Numbered from the stretch's first letter, positions 45,705 through 55,296 are shown. The stretch: DNA of 64,000 bases from Bog-793 sp035625025 (GCA_035625025.1 DASPQJ010000040.1:10910-74909); one strand, 5' to 3'. Notes: a model not told the origin generated them from the sequence alone. Program-made: numbers and translations.

Positions 45705-47279
45705 TTATGTTCCGCGGACGTCCCGCAGCGGACCGAGCGTGGGGGACGCCGCCTCACGGACGTCGTCGGAGCGCCCGTCGAAGGTCACCCGCCCTGCCGA
45801 CAAGACGACGACCGAGCGGGCAAGTTGGAGCACCCGCTCGACGTGCTGTTCGATGACGAGCAGCGCAGTGCCGGATTCGAGGACGCGGCCCAGGGCCACG
45901 AACACTTCGTCGACGATCGCAGGTGAAAGCCCGAGTGAGAGCTCGTCGACGACGAGCAGTCGCTGGGGAACGGCGAGCACCCTCGCCAGCGCGAGCATCC
46001 GCTGCTCGCCGCCCGAGAGCGTGCCAGCCAGCTGACCCCTTCTTTCGCCGAGCCGCGGATAGGTCTCGTAGGCGCGGCTCAAGGCCTCGGCGAGTCCCCT
46101 CGGACCGACGGAGCGGCGGAAGTCGAGGGCGAGGTTCTCCTCGACCGTGAGTGACGCGAACACCGAACGCCCTTCGGGGGCGTGGGCGATCCCGAGACGG
46201 GCGATCCGCCAGGCTGGCCATCCCGTGATGTCACGGCCGTCGAAGACGATCCTGCCGCCACTCGGGTTTACGAGGCCCGAGACGACGCGCGCGACGGTTG
46301 ACTTGCCCGCTCCGTTCGATCCGACGAGGGCGACCGCCGAACGCGCGGCGACCGAGAACGAGACACCGAAAACCGCCCGATAGGGGCCGTAAGCGACGTC
46401 GACGTCGTGCAGCTCAAGAAGCGCCCGAGGCGCAGCTTCTTTCGGGGTGGGCGCCACCGCTGCGGATCCGACTCGGGGGATCGTCGCGCTTCCGGGTTCG
46501 GCGCGGAACGCGGGGGACGCTGGGGGCGCCTGCCCGAGGTAGGCGCGCCGAACAGCGGGATCGTCGAGCACCGCGTCGACCGGTCCATCGGCGATCAGAC
46601 GACCGAAGTCGAGGACTACGAGACGCTGCGTCGAGGCGGCGACCATCTCAAGATCGTGTTCGACAAGCACGATTGTCGCGCCGCGCTCTTCCCGGACACG
46701 CCGCAAGATGGAGACGAGCTCGCCGCGTTCGATCTGGTCGAGTCCCGATGATGGTTCGTCGAGCATCAAGAGCCGCGGCTCGCCGACGAGCGCGCGAGCG
46801 AGCTCGACGAGACGCCCGTGGCCGAGACTGAGGGCCTCGACGGGAACGTCGGCTTCCTTCTCGAGACCGACAAGCCGGAGCAGCGCGTCGGTCACGCGTC
46901 GTTCCTCGCGACTCGGTCGACCGACGCCGAGGAGATCCCTCCAGAGCCTTCCCCGTCCGCCGCGGACTCGTTCGGTGACGAGCACGTGTTCGCGCGGGGT
47001 CATCCCGGCGAAGAGCTCGAGCCGTTGGAAGGTGCGACCGATCCCCAACCTCGTGCGCCGGAAGGTCGGAAGGTGGTCGATCGGGGCCCCGTCAAAGATC
47101 ACCGTTCCGGTGTCGGGGTGTTCGAGACCGAGCAGGCAGTTGAAAAGGGTCGTCTTCCCCGCGCCGTTCGGTCCGACCAGTCCGACCGCCTCACCCTCGT
47201 CGATGGCGAGCGACAGCTGGCTCAACGCGACGATCCCACCGAAGCTCTTTGAGATATCCCGGGCGACGAGCAGGGCCAT
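45705..47279 (-). CDS. Liv-type ABC transporter, fused LivG-LivF ATPases
   Basis: The 524-residue polypeptide has two complete ABC domains. The first (about 4-250) has Walker A GPNGAGKTT, the LivG-like GIGRTFQRLELF, signature LSLGHGRLVELARAL and LLMLDEP. A linker rich in Ala and Pro (about 255-285) leads to the second (about 288-515) with GSNGAGKST, HAPEGRSVF, LSGGEQRMLALARVL and LLVVDELSLG, typical of LivF. In most bacteria these are separate genes. The start lies three bases after the permease stop. With the permease and binding protein it imports branched-chain amino acids, urea or amides; the substrate is not settled by sequence. Confidence 0.9.
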   Translation of the reverse strand: MALLVARDISKSFGGIVALSQLSLAIDEGEAVGLVGPNGAGKTTLFNCLLGLEHPDTGTVIFDGAPIDHLPTFRRTRLGIGRTFQRLELFAGMTPREHVLVTERVRGGRGRLWRDLLGVGRPSREERRVTDALLRLVGLEKEADVPVEALSLGHGRLVELARALVGEPRLLMLDEPSSGLDQIERGELVSILRRVREERGATIVLVEHDLEMVAASTQRLVVLDFGRLIADGPVDAVLDDPAVRRAYLGQAPPASPAFRAEPGSATIPRVGSAAVAPTPKEAAPRALLELHDVDVAYGPYRAVFGVSFSVAARSAVALVGSNGAGKSTVARVVSGLVNPSGGRIVFDGRDITGWPAWRIARLGIAHAPEGRSVFASLTVEENLALDFRRSVGPRGLAEALSRAYETYPRLGERRGQLAGTLSGGEQRMLALARVLAVPQRLLVVDELSLGLSPAIVDEVFVALGRVLESGTALLVIEQHVERVLQLARSVVVLSAGRVTFDGRSDDVREAASPTLGPLRDVRGT

Positions 47280-47282
47280 GGT

Positions 47283-49262
47283 TCAGCGACCGCTGGGACC
47301 GGCCGGTGCGGTCAGCTCGGCTTCCGGTTGGTCGTTGCGCGTCAGGAAATGGGCGAACTGCTCGGCACGGTCGAGCACCCAGCGACGCGCGTATTCGACT
47401 GCACCTTCGGGGTGGCGCACGTAGGTGACCGCGGCAAGACCGAAGATCAGCGCGGCGAGCGATCCGAAGCGGCCCGGCAGATTGTTGATCAACTGCTGGA
47501 GCACCGTGTACGCGAGACCGGCCTCGATTGCCCCGGCGACGGAGTAGACGCCCACTGTTGCGACGATGACCACGAAAATGAGCGAGAACTCGTAGTTGAA
47601 GTCGGTCGGAGAGACGGTCTGTTCCAGCGACGCGTAAAGTGCTCCGCCCACGCCGGCGATTGCCGCCGAGAGCATGAAGGCGACGACGCGTAACCGCCGG
47701 ACGTCGATGCCGATCGATTCCGCCCCCACCTCGGACGCCCGCAGCGCACCGAGCTCCCCGCCGACGGATCCGTGCTGCAAAAGCCACACGGCGCCTGCGG
47801 CGAGCGCGAGCACCACGAGAGCGAGCCAGAAGAACGCCCCGCTCCCCGCGAAGTCGAGACTCCCGATCGTCGGACGCGGAACACTGAGCCCCGAGGCGCC
47901 GTTTCCGGACCAGGAGTACTGGAAGAGCACGTTGTCGCCGAGAAGCGCGAATGCGAGCGTGAGCAGCGCGAGTGCGATTCCGCCCAGCCGGAGACTGGGA
48001 ATCGCCACGACGAGTCCGACGAGGGCAGCGAGCACGCCGCCCGCGACAACGCCGAGCAACACCGCCGTCCCGAAGTGGGTGGCGAGCTGTCCAGCGGTGA
48101 ACGCGCCCACGGCGGCGAACGACGCCTGACACAGCGAGATCTGGCCGCTCATCCCGGTGAGCAACGTGATGGAAAGGAAGATGGTCGAGAAGACGAGCCC
48201 TTGGGTGAGGGTGAACTCCCAGTTCCCCGGCACGATCACGAGAGTGATGACAATGAACACGGCGACAAGCAATGCGGTGAAGGAGCGGGAACCGAGCGCG
48301 ACCTCGGTCATGCGGGCCGGTGGTTTCAGGGACGCCGGAGGCGGGTCACAAGAGGAGAGCGGATCGCCGAGCGGCCCGGCGGGGCGGAACGACCGGCGCG
48401 CGACGAGCAACACCGCGAGCACGACGAACGGGAAGGATGGCCGAAGACCGGAGGACAGCACGGTTCCCGACGGTAGGTATCCGCCGATCACCTCCTGGAC
48501 CACGCCGAGCGCGACGCCGCCGACGAGCGTCAGCGACAGGCTGGCGAACCCGCCGACCGCGGCCGCCGCGATCGCGGCGACGAGCAACGCCGTGAAGTAC
48601 GAAGGGTCGAGCGCGGCGTAGATCGGGGCCAGAAGGACGCCGGCAAGCCCGGCAAGCAGGCTCGAGAGCATCCAGGCAAACGTGCCGACGCGGTCCGCCC
48701 GGATTCCCGCGAGCTCGGTCATCCGGGGGCTCTCGACGACGGCTCGCATGCTCAGCCCGAGTCCGCTCGAGCGGAACATCAGTCCGAGGGCGGCGATGAC
48801 GACGACCGTGACGCCGGTCGTGAGCAACTCCTCTCCCGTCAGCGCGACGCTCCCGATCCGGAAGTAGACGTGGTCCGGGTTGAGCGCGAGCGCAGGGGGC
48901 GCCAGCCGCTGGCTCGTCCCGAAGATCATCTGCATCACGCTCGGGATGGCGATCAGCAAACCGAGGGCGGGGACGAGACGGACGAGCGGCGGTGCTGTCC
49001 GGGCGTACTGGAAGAGCAGCCGGTCGAGGACGTAACCGATCGCCGGACCAAGGAGGACCACGGCGACGACGAACGCCGCCCACTTCGGCCGACCGTCCTC
49101 GACAGCTACATAAAAGACGATCGCCGAGACGTACGCCTGAGCGCCGAAGGCCAGGTTGAACACTCCCGACGCTTTGTAGGTAAGGACGAGGCCGGCAGCC
49201 ATCAACGCATAGGCACACCCGTAGGGAACGCCGGGGAGCGCGTAGGAGAGGAACTCGCTCAA
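47283..49262 (-). CDS. Liv-type ABC transporter, fused LivH-LivM permease
   Basis: The 659-residue membrane protein begins like LivH (YALPGVPYGCAYALMAAGLV, FNLAFGAQAY) and continues from about residue 330 like LivM (FTLTQGLVFSTIFLSITLLT, GMSGQISLCQASFAAVGAFT, SLRLGGIALALLTLAFALL). Around 16-18 helices are expected. It therefore supplies both membrane halves in one chain, mirroring the fused ATPase. It sits between the binding protein and the ATPase with near-zero spacing. Confidence 0.9.
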   Translation of the reverse strand: MSEFLSYALPGVPYGCAYALMAAGLVLTYKASGVFNLAFGAQAYVSAIVFYVAVEDGRPKWAAFVVAVVLLGPAIGYVLDRLLFQYARTAPPLVRLVPALGLLIAIPSVMQMIFGTSQRLAPPALALNPDHVYFRIGSVALTGEELLTTGVTVVVIAALGLMFRSSGLGLSMRAVVESPRMTELAGIRADRVGTFAWMLSSLLAGLAGVLLAPIYAALDPSYFTALLVAAIAAAAVGGFASLSLTLVGGVALGVVQEVIGGYLPSGTVLSSGLRPSFPFVVLAVLLVARRSFRPAGPLGDPLSSCDPPPASLKPPARMTEVALGSRSFTALLVAVFIVITLVIVPGNWEFTLTQGLVFSTIFLSITLLTGMSGQISLCQASFAAVGAFTAGQLATHFGTAVLLGVVAGGVLAALVGLVVAIPSLRLGGIALALLTLAFALLGDNVLFQYSWSGNGASGLSVPRPTIGSLDFAGSGAFFWLALVVLALAAGAVWLLQHGSVGGELGALRASEVGAESIGIDVRRLRVVAFMLSAAIAGVGGALYASLEQTVSPTDFNYEFSLIFVVIVATVGVYSVAGAIEAGLAYTVLQQLINNLPGRFGSLAALIFGLAAVTYVRHPEGAVEYARRWVLDRAEQFAHFLTRNDQPEAELTAPAGPSGR

Positions 49263-49283
49263 CGGGAGCGGCTTCCTATTCCC

Positions 49284-50627
49284 CTAGCCACCCCCGCCGC
49301 CCGGAACCGTCAGGGGCGGCACACCTGGCGGCAAAGGGACAACCTTGCGAATCGGCCCGTGGGCCGGATTCGGCACCGGGAAGCAGCTGAACACGCTCGG
49401 TGGTGTCGTGTAGACGGGGACGAACCGATTTCCCTGAACCTGGACAAAAACGCTGCAGTTGTAGATCGTGCTGACACCCGTGTGATCGGTGCGCCAGTCG
49501 ATCGGCGAGACGAGGCCGTGCGCCGTGTACAGCGTCATCTTGTTGATCGCCGCGACGAGACGCGTGCGCGTGACGTCGCGGCCGATCGCCCGCAGACCCG
49601 TGACGAACAGGTCAGCACTCGTCCATCCCGCCAGGGCCGCCTCCGAAGGGGGGTTCCCTGGCGCGTATCGTTTGAGAGCCGCTTCGAAACGGTCCATGCT
49701 CGGATACCGCCTGGGATAGAGCTGCGTGACTTCGAAGGGCACGTGCTGCAGCATGAAGTAGACGCCCTGCATCGCCGAGGCGTAGGTCTTGAGCGCCGAC
49801 ACGTCGTAGCCGTCGAACCAGTACTGCGTCACGCCGGTCATCCCGTCCTGCTGCATCGTGTGGGACAGCAGGATGTCCCCGGTGAGGTCGAGGCACGAGG
49901 TGACCATGTCGACTCGGAGCGACTTCATCCGCGTGACGTCGGCCTGGAGGTCGAACGCGGGCACGGGGACGGCAAGGTCCTCGAAGGCGATCCGGATGCC
50001 GTACTGGTGGAAGGCGTTGGCGACCCCCTGGCAGCCTTGTCGTGACTGGCTGATGTTGTAAGCGATCAGCGCCGCGGCACGGACGTCGTGCTGTTCAGCG
50101 AGATAGGCCGCTTGGAGCTGGGCCGAGGTGAATGCCGTGTACGACCCGGTGTTTCCGTACATGCTCGGACCCGCCCAGTCGACGTTGGGATTGACGTTGA
50201 GCCCGAAGGTCGGAACGTCGTGCTGGGAAAGGAAGGGACCACCGGAGAACGACGGGGTCGCGACCGGAACGACGGCGAACACATGGTCCTGCTGGACGAG
50301 CGTGCGGGCCTGGCTCGCGTCCAGCGAGGGGTCCGACTGATCGTCGAGCCTGTACGCGAAATCGATCTTCCGGCCGTTCACGCCACCGTCGGCGTTGACC
50401 AAGTCGAAGTAGGCCTGGGCCCCGGCGATCGCCGGCGCGAAGTCCGCCGGCAACGGCCCGGTGATGGACGACAGACCGCCGACGACGATCCGGTTCGGGT
50501 ACACGCCCTGGGTGTTCCCAGAGGTCGAAACGGTCGTCGCGGCGTTCCCGCAGGCCGCGAGGACGGTCCCGGCGAGTACGAGCGCAGCGCAACCGGCGAG
50601 GCCGGCCCGTCTCCCTACGACACGCAT
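49284..50627 (-). CDS. Liv-type ABC transporter substrate-binding lipoprotein
   Basis: ATG 50627, after AAGGAGC, gives 447 residues with a lipobox signal (GCAALVLAGTVLAACGN). The periplasmic-binding (type 1, Leu/Ile/Val-like) domain has IVVGGLSSITGPLPADF, GAQAYFDLVNADGGVNGRKI and the usual ASQARTLVQQDHVFAVVPV. The C-terminus is Pro/Gly-rich. First gene of the three-gene transporter operon. Confidence 0.9.
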   Translation of the reverse strand: MRVVGRRAGLAGCAALVLAGTVLAACGNAATTVSTSGNTQGVYPNRIVVGGLSSITGPLPADFAPAIAGAQAYFDLVNADGGVNGRKIDFAYRLDDQSDPSLDASQARTLVQQDHVFAVVPVATPSFSGGPFLSQHDVPTFGLNVNPNVDWAGPSMYGNTGSYTAFTSAQLQAAYLAEQHDVRAAALIAYNISQSRQGCQGVANAFHQYGIRIAFEDLAVPVPAFDLQADVTRMKSLRVDMVTSCLDLTGDILLSHTMQQDGMTGVTQYWFDGYDVSALKTYASAMQGVYFMLQHVPFEVTQLYPRRYPSMDRFEAALKRYAPGNPPSEAALAGWTSADLFVTGLRAIGRDVTRTRLVAAINKMTLYTAHGLVSPIDWRTDHTGVSTIYNCSVFVQVQGNRFVPVYTTPPSVFSCFPVPNPAHGPIRKVVPLPPGVPPLTVPGGGGG

Positions 50628-51116
50628 GGGCTGCGCTCCTTGGACGTCGAGAAGCGTCCTTTCCCCCCGTGACCTTACCCAAAGAACCGCTCGCACGAGA
50701 GCAACGAAACGACGCGCCTCTGGTCGGTCGGCTGCAAATCGCCGCCCGCGATCAACGCACGTGCCCGTTCCGGCAAGGCAAGTCACCCTGGATGCGCGCC
50801 GAATCGGCCGGCGCGGGTGAATGAACAGCGAACGACACAAGACGCGGGATCTTCGAATGCTGGCCATCCTGGAGGCCGCGAATCCCGACCATTCGAAGCC
50901 ACGAGTACGGAGCGATCAACCTCGGCCCTGGAACAAAGTCCCGGAATCCGTCACCGCTCGTTCGGGTTCCCTCGCCGAGAACAACCCGCCGGACGTGCCA
51001 GGAGACGGTGGCCGAAAGGGCCTCGGTTCGCCACGCAGAGCGCTTCGCGCAACCACGTTGGCGCTCCCACGATCGAACCCGGATCGCGACCCGTCCGGGA
51101 CGAATCGCCCACGTCT
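50628..51116. other. Intergenic region before the transporter operon
   Basis: About 490 bases between the binding-protein gene and the deacetylase-fold gene. Small open frames are arginine/serine-rich and unsupported. It should contain the transporter promoter on the minus strand. Confidence 0.4.
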
Positions 51117-52157
51117 TCACCACAGATCGTCGAAGTCATCGAGGTCGAGTTCACGCTGCCTCGCGTGCACCTCACGGGCCCGTTGCACGGCGTAAATTCC
51201 AGGTCCTCCGGACGACGCGGCTTCCGCCCGGAACGAAACCCCGAGCGTCGCCGCGAGGCTCGCGCCTACCGAGAGTCGCAGAGCCGCAAGGTCGTAACCG
51301 CCCTCGAGGACCAGGACCAGTCGACCGGCGCGAGGTGCGAACTCACGCGCTCGTCGGGCGAGACCGGCGAAGTCACCGGACGTGAGCGCGAGATCAGCGA
51401 GCGGGTCGGCCCGGTGAGCGTCGAACCCCGCGGAGACGAGGACCCAAGTGGGCGAGAAGGCGTCGGCCGCCGGACCGAAGACCTCGTCGAACGCCGCCAG
51501 GACGACGTCGCCGGTCGTGCCGGGCGGGAGCGGAACGTTGAGGTTCAGTCCACGTGCCTGCGGCCCGCCGGTCTCCTCGGCCCGTCCCGTCCCGGGAAAC
51601 AGAGGCCACTGGTGCGTCGAGGTGTAGAGCACGCGGGGGTCGTCCCAGAAGGCCGACTGGGTTCCGTTCCCGTGGTGCACGTCCCAGTCGATGACGAGAA
51701 CGCGTTCGCCGCGGTCCGCCAACGCCGCGGCGGCGATGGCGACGTTGTTGAGAAGACAGAAGCCCATCGCCCGGTCCGCCAGGGCGTGGTGGCCCGGGGG
51801 ACGCGCCGCGACGAAGGCCGCGTCACCCATCCCACTCTCGAGCGCGTCGACCGCGGCGAGCACTCCTCCGGCGGCGAGCAACGCGGTGTCCCAGGACCCG
51901 GGGCTCACGACCGTGTCGGGATCGAGTGGCCCACCGCCCCGCTCGCAGAACTCCCGCAGCGCGCTCAAGTACGGCGGCCGGTGGACCCGGCTCAGCTCGG
52001 CTTCAGTGGCCCGGCGAGCCTCAAGGAAGACGACGGCTTCGGACAGCCCCGCGAGGTCGATCCCGTCGAGCGCGGCCTGCACCCGGCTCGGCCGCTCCGG
52101 ATGCGCGCCTCCGACGTCATGTCGGTCGAGCGCGGGTGAACCCGCGACGACAAGCAC
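51117..52157 (-). CDS. Histone-deacetylase-fold protein (AcuC/polyamine deacetylase-like)
   Basis: The 346-residue zinc amidohydrolase has HPERPSRVQAALDGI, RPPGHHALADRAMGFCLLNN with the catalytic His pair, and the metal site DWDVHHGNGTQ, then SAGFDAHRADPLADL and VLEGGYDLAAL. Bacterial members deacetylate acetyl-CoA synthetase (AcuC) or acetylpolyamines; no acs/acuA neighbour is visible to decide. The GTG start at 52157 gives a normal length. All zinc ligands and catalytic residues are present. Confidence 0.9.
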   Translation of the reverse strand: MLVVAGSPALDRHDVGGAHPERPSRVQAALDGIDLAGLSEAVVFLEARRATEAELSRVHRPPYLSALREFCERGGGPLDPDTVVSPGSWDTALLAAGGVLAAVDALESGMGDAAFVAARPPGHHALADRAMGFCLLNNVAIAAAALADRGERVLVIDWDVHHGNGTQSAFWDDPRVLYTSTHQWPLFPGTGRAEETGGPQARGLNLNVPLPPGTTGDVVLAAFDEVFGPAADAFSPTWVLVSAGFDAHRADPLADLALTSGDFAGLARRAREFAPRAGRLVLVLEGGYDLAALRLSVGASLAATLGVSFRAEAASSGGPGIYAVQRAREVHARQRELDLDDFDDLW

Positions 52158-52307
52158 GACTTCACTGTAGGTGGGAAAGCTCCCGAGGCCCGACGGCCGC
52201 GGCGCCGACTGCCAAATGGCCGCCCGCGATTCGAATTGTCCCCGTACGGTGGAGCGCCGCTCCGATCGACAGAACCCGAAGTCTCACTTGCTGAGCCCGA
52301 CAAACCG

Positions 52308-53558
52308 TTACTCAGGTTGTGAGCTCGATTCGACAGAGAGCGGGCTCTGGTCGCGCGCGGACGACGTGCTGAGGACCGTGGAAAGTTCGGGACGATGACG
52401 CAGCATCAGCTCGAAACCGACCGGCCCGAGTAAACGGTTCGCGGCCGTGTTCGACGGCTTCATCCCTAGCAGCGTACGGCCCAGCTCATCGGCGCTTTCC
52501 TCCAGACCGACCTCTCGCACCTGGCGTAACGGTTCACCGCGCAGTTGCCGATCACGCAACCCGCCGAGCCGAGCTAATACGTTCCGCCTGCTGCCGCCCC
52601 GTTCAGCGGCGTCCTGGAAGTGCTTGTAGCGCGACGAGCCAAGTGCCGTGACGATCTCCCCATACCGCTTCGGATCGAGAAACAGGGCAGCAAGATCGAC
52701 GATCGAAGAGGCGGCATCTGACCGATCACGGTCGCTTCCGGCGACGGCTTCGAGCAGAATTCTCGACAACCGGGTTGATTCCGGGTGGACGCGGTCGACC
52801 CAGAACCACAGAGTCGGTCGGCGCCGCAACGCGCTGTGCAGGATCAGGTCGCTGGCCGGTTCGTCAAGGGTCAGCATCTTGCGCGCGAGGAACAGCACGA
52901 GCAGGTCCTGGCGGCTGAGAAGCTTCGCCCGATCGGCGCGCCAGCTGCGAACGGCCTGGTCGAGCAGGGCCCGAGGCTCGGCGCTCATCTCGCCGGACTC
53001 GCCCACAACCTGGATCGAAGCGCCGGCCGGAAGCACGGTCGCCAGCACGAGATTCTGCAGGATGCGTTCCCGCTCCGCCCGGACGGCCGCGTCGATCCAG
53101 GCGCGGTGATCGGCATGCGTGGCGAGACCCGTCTTCCCGCCACGTCGGCACACGATGGTGTGGCGCGCAAAGACCGTGACGCTTGTCTTGTCGGCTTCGT
53201 ACCGACCATCTCTCGCGAACACGACCGGAGGCGTCTCGTGCGGCTCGACCGTTACCACGACGACCTGGTAATCGGGGCTTTCGGCGACCTCGAAGCTGGT
53301 CGAAACCGCGACGTGGCCTGGCGCGACATAGCTGTCGATGAGATGAGAGAGTGCCGCCGAGTCGAAGAACCATCCATCCGCAACGACGCCGCCGGGACGG
53401 CCATCGCCGTGCTTCTCGACGCCGAGACGAATCTCCCCACCCCCGCTGTTCGCGAGAGCGACAACCTCTTTGACGAGATCCAAGCGATCGGCGGGACTTT
53501 CCGGGTCGTAGCGGGATTTCAACTCGACGGTCCGAGTCTCCCGGTAGACCTCGCCCAT
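52308..53558 (-). CDS. AlbA_2 (Schlafen-like) domain protein, partner of the m4C methyltransferase
   Basis: The 416-residue protein has an N-terminal AlbA_2 domain (about 1-145): E7 and E12 in ETRTVELKS, ANSGGGEIRLGV at 36-47 and RRGGKT at 138-143. The five-residue gap of the two glutamates equals that of the catalytic pair reported in mammalian Schlafen nucleases, so nuclease activity is plausible but not shown. The C-terminal 260 residues (helix-rich, many Arg) are not recognised. It starts nine bases after the methyltransferase gene on the same strand, so the two are probably made together. AlbA_2 proteins are also known as transcription regulators; that alternative remains open. Confidence 0.7.
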   Translation of the reverse strand: MGEVYRETRTVELKSRYDPESPADRLDLVKEVVALANSGGGEIRLGVEKHGDGRPGGVVADGWFFDSAALSHLIDSYVAPGHVAVSTSFEVAESPDYQVVVVTVEPHETPPVVFARDGRYEADKTSVTVFARHTIVCRRGGKTGLATHADHRAWIDAAVRAERERILQNLVLATVLPAGASIQVVGESGEMSAEPRALLDQAVRSWRADRAKLLSRQDLLVLFLARKMLTLDEPASDLILHSALRRRPTLWFWVDRVHPESTRLSRILLEAVAGSDRDRSDAASSIVDLAALFLDPKRYGEIVTALGSSRYKHFQDAAERGGSRRNVLARLGGLRDRQLRGEPLRQVREVGLEESADELGRTLLGMKPSNTAANRLLGPVGFELMLRHRPELSTVLSTSSARDQSPLSVESSSQPE

Positions 53559-53567
53559 GAACGCCCC

Positions 53568-54485
53568 CTAAGCAGCATCTTTCTCGCGCGCCTCTCGTGC
53601 TCTCGCAACCCTACGCTCAGCGAGACCGACGTAGTCGGGGTCGGTCTCGTAGCCGACGTAGTGGCGGCGTGTCGCGATCGCGGCGACCGCCGTCGTTCCG
53701 GATCCGATGAACGGGTCGAGAACCACGTCACCTTTGTAGGTGTAGAGCTCGATGAGACGGCGGGGGAGATCGACCGGGAACGGCGCGGGGTGACCGACTC
53801 GCGTCGCGGACTCCGGCGCGATGTGCCAGACGTCGAGTGTCCACGCCAGGAAGTCGTCCTTAGAGATGGTCGCCTCGCAGGGAAGCCCCCGCGTTTCGCG
53901 CGTCTTGGCGTCGAGGGCCCGGTCGAAGCGTCCCTTGCTCGCGACGATCACGCGTTCGGTCACGTCTCGGAGCACGGGATTCGACGGCTTCATGAACGAA
54001 CCCCAGGCGCAGTTCCCGCTCGCCCCGGCGGCCTTCTGCCAGAGGATCTCGCCGCGCAACAGGAAACCGAGATCGTCTTGCAGAATACGTGTCACATCGC
54101 TCGAGAGCGAACGGTACGGCTTGCGTCCCAGGTTGGCCACGTTGATTGCGATCCTGCCGCCGGGTTCGAGGACCCGCAGGCACTCGGCGAACACATCGGC
54201 GAGCTGTCCGAGGTATTCGACGTATGTCGCCGGAACGTGGCCGTGTCCCATCTCCTCCTCGTACTGCTTTCCCGAGAAGTACGGAGGCGAGGAGCACACG
54301 AGCGCCACGGACTTCGACGGCACCCCGGCCATCTCGCGGGAATCGCCCAAGATGATCGAGTCCTTGACCGTGCAGGCGCAGACTTCGGCGTCATCGGACA
54401 TCGCAGGAGCGGTGAAGCGACCGTAGAACGAGCTCGCGTCATGGTTCTCGCGCCGCGATGCCCCGAAGTTCGACGTCTCCGTCAT
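53568..54485 (-). CDS. DNA methyltransferase, beta class, probably N4-cytosine
   Basis: The 305-residue enzyme has catalytic SPPY at 66-69 and the SAM motif DPFIGSGTT at 257-265. Motif IV before motif I defines the beta class; SPPY is typical of N4-cytosine methylases. KPYRSLSSDVTRI, LRGEILWQK and a DVWHIAPESA segment match the same family. It lies directly upstream of the AlbA_2 gene and no classical restriction endonuclease is next to it. Both genes are intact, unlike several methylase relics elsewhere in the window. The recognition site cannot be read from the sequence. Confidence 0.9.
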   Translation of the reverse strand: MTETSNFGASRRENHDASSFYGRFTAPAMSDDAEVCACTVKDSIILGDSREMAGVPSKSVALVCSSPPYFSGKQYEEEMGHGHVPATYVEYLGQLADVFAECLRVLEPGGRIAINVANLGRKPYRSLSSDVTRILQDDLGFLLRGEILWQKAAGASGNCAWGSFMKPSNPVLRDVTERVIVASKGRFDRALDAKTRETRGLPCEATISKDDFLAWTLDVWHIAPESATRVGHPAPFPVDLPRRLIELYTYKGDVVLDPFIGSGTTAVAAIATRRHYVGYETDPDYVGLAERRVARAREAREKDAA

Positions 54486-54704
54486 CTGCCTTCTCTCGGC
54501 TCAGCCCGATCACAAGTATGGCCGACGGGTCTTGTTCGTCCGGGGATACGGCCAGGTACGCGCTTTAGAGCGCGGTCGCCACCTTCGGGTCGGCTATGCC
54601 GGAGCGGCGGGATCCGGTGGTCTTGCCGCGCCCCGGAGAGCCGACCGGAGGCTCTTGGCGCGTCCTTCGCCTCTGGAGCGCTCCCCGGGGCGAAAGCCGG
54701 CCGG

Positions 54705-55202
54705 TCACCCGCCGACGGAGCCGTCGATGGTCTGACGCAGCAGGTCGGCGTGTCCGTTGCGCCGGGCGTACTCCCCGATGATGTGGACGAGGATCCAACC
54801 AGCGAGACCTCGTGGCCCCGCCAGGGACTCGCGCCGACCGCGCCGAGGTCGCCCGGGCAGCGACCGCCGGGAGGAGTTGCACTCCTTCTCCCAGGTCAGA
54901 AGACCTTCTGAGGCGTTGGCAGGTTCAGCGCCGTCGAAATCGAGGTCCGGTTCGGCGTCCGTGCAGTACAGCTGCGGCTGGTCGCCTGCCGCCCAGCAGC
55001 GCTGGAACCAGTGCCGTTCGACCTCCGCCAGGTACCGGACGAGTCCGGCCAGCGACAACGACGACGGCGGAACCGATTTCGTCGCGAGTTCCTCTGGGGA
55101 GAGACCCTCGCACTTCAGCGCCAGGGTCGCACGTTGGAAGTCGAGTCACGCTTCGCGCGTCGGACGTTCGGAAGCGGCGAACGGCGCTTCAACTCGTTCC
55201 AC
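54705..55202 (-). pseudogene. DinB-like DUF664 gene with an in-frame TGA
   Basis: The minus strand reads APFAASERPTREA, stop, LDFQRATLALKCEGLSPEEL, then SLSLAGLVRYLAEVERHWF and VHIIGEYARRNGHADLLRQT in one continuous frame. This is a DUF664 (DinB superfamily) protein, a four-helix thiol- or metal-dependent fold. The TGA at 55146-55148 falls where family members usually have Trp (EAWLDFQRATL), so one base change TGG to TGA explains it. All else is intact. A shorter product starting after the stop would lack the first helix. Confidence 0.7.
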
Positions 55203-55296
55203 GAGAACTTCCGATCTTGTTCCGGGATAGTCGTCTCGACTCAGTCTTGCGGCTCCGGCGCGCGCTCGTCCGAGAACGGGAGCCGGTCTTTGAGCC

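Noticed and set aside
48870..50045. A 391-residue plus-strand frame across the permease and binding-protein genes
   Set aside because: It spans two genuine minus-strand genes and shows no family features.
52785..54911. A 708-residue open frame on the plus strand
   Set aside because: It lies antisense to the AlbA_2 and methyltransferase genes, which have motifs and a ribosome-compatible layout. Long antisense frames are expected in GC-rich coding DNA. No domain is recognisable.
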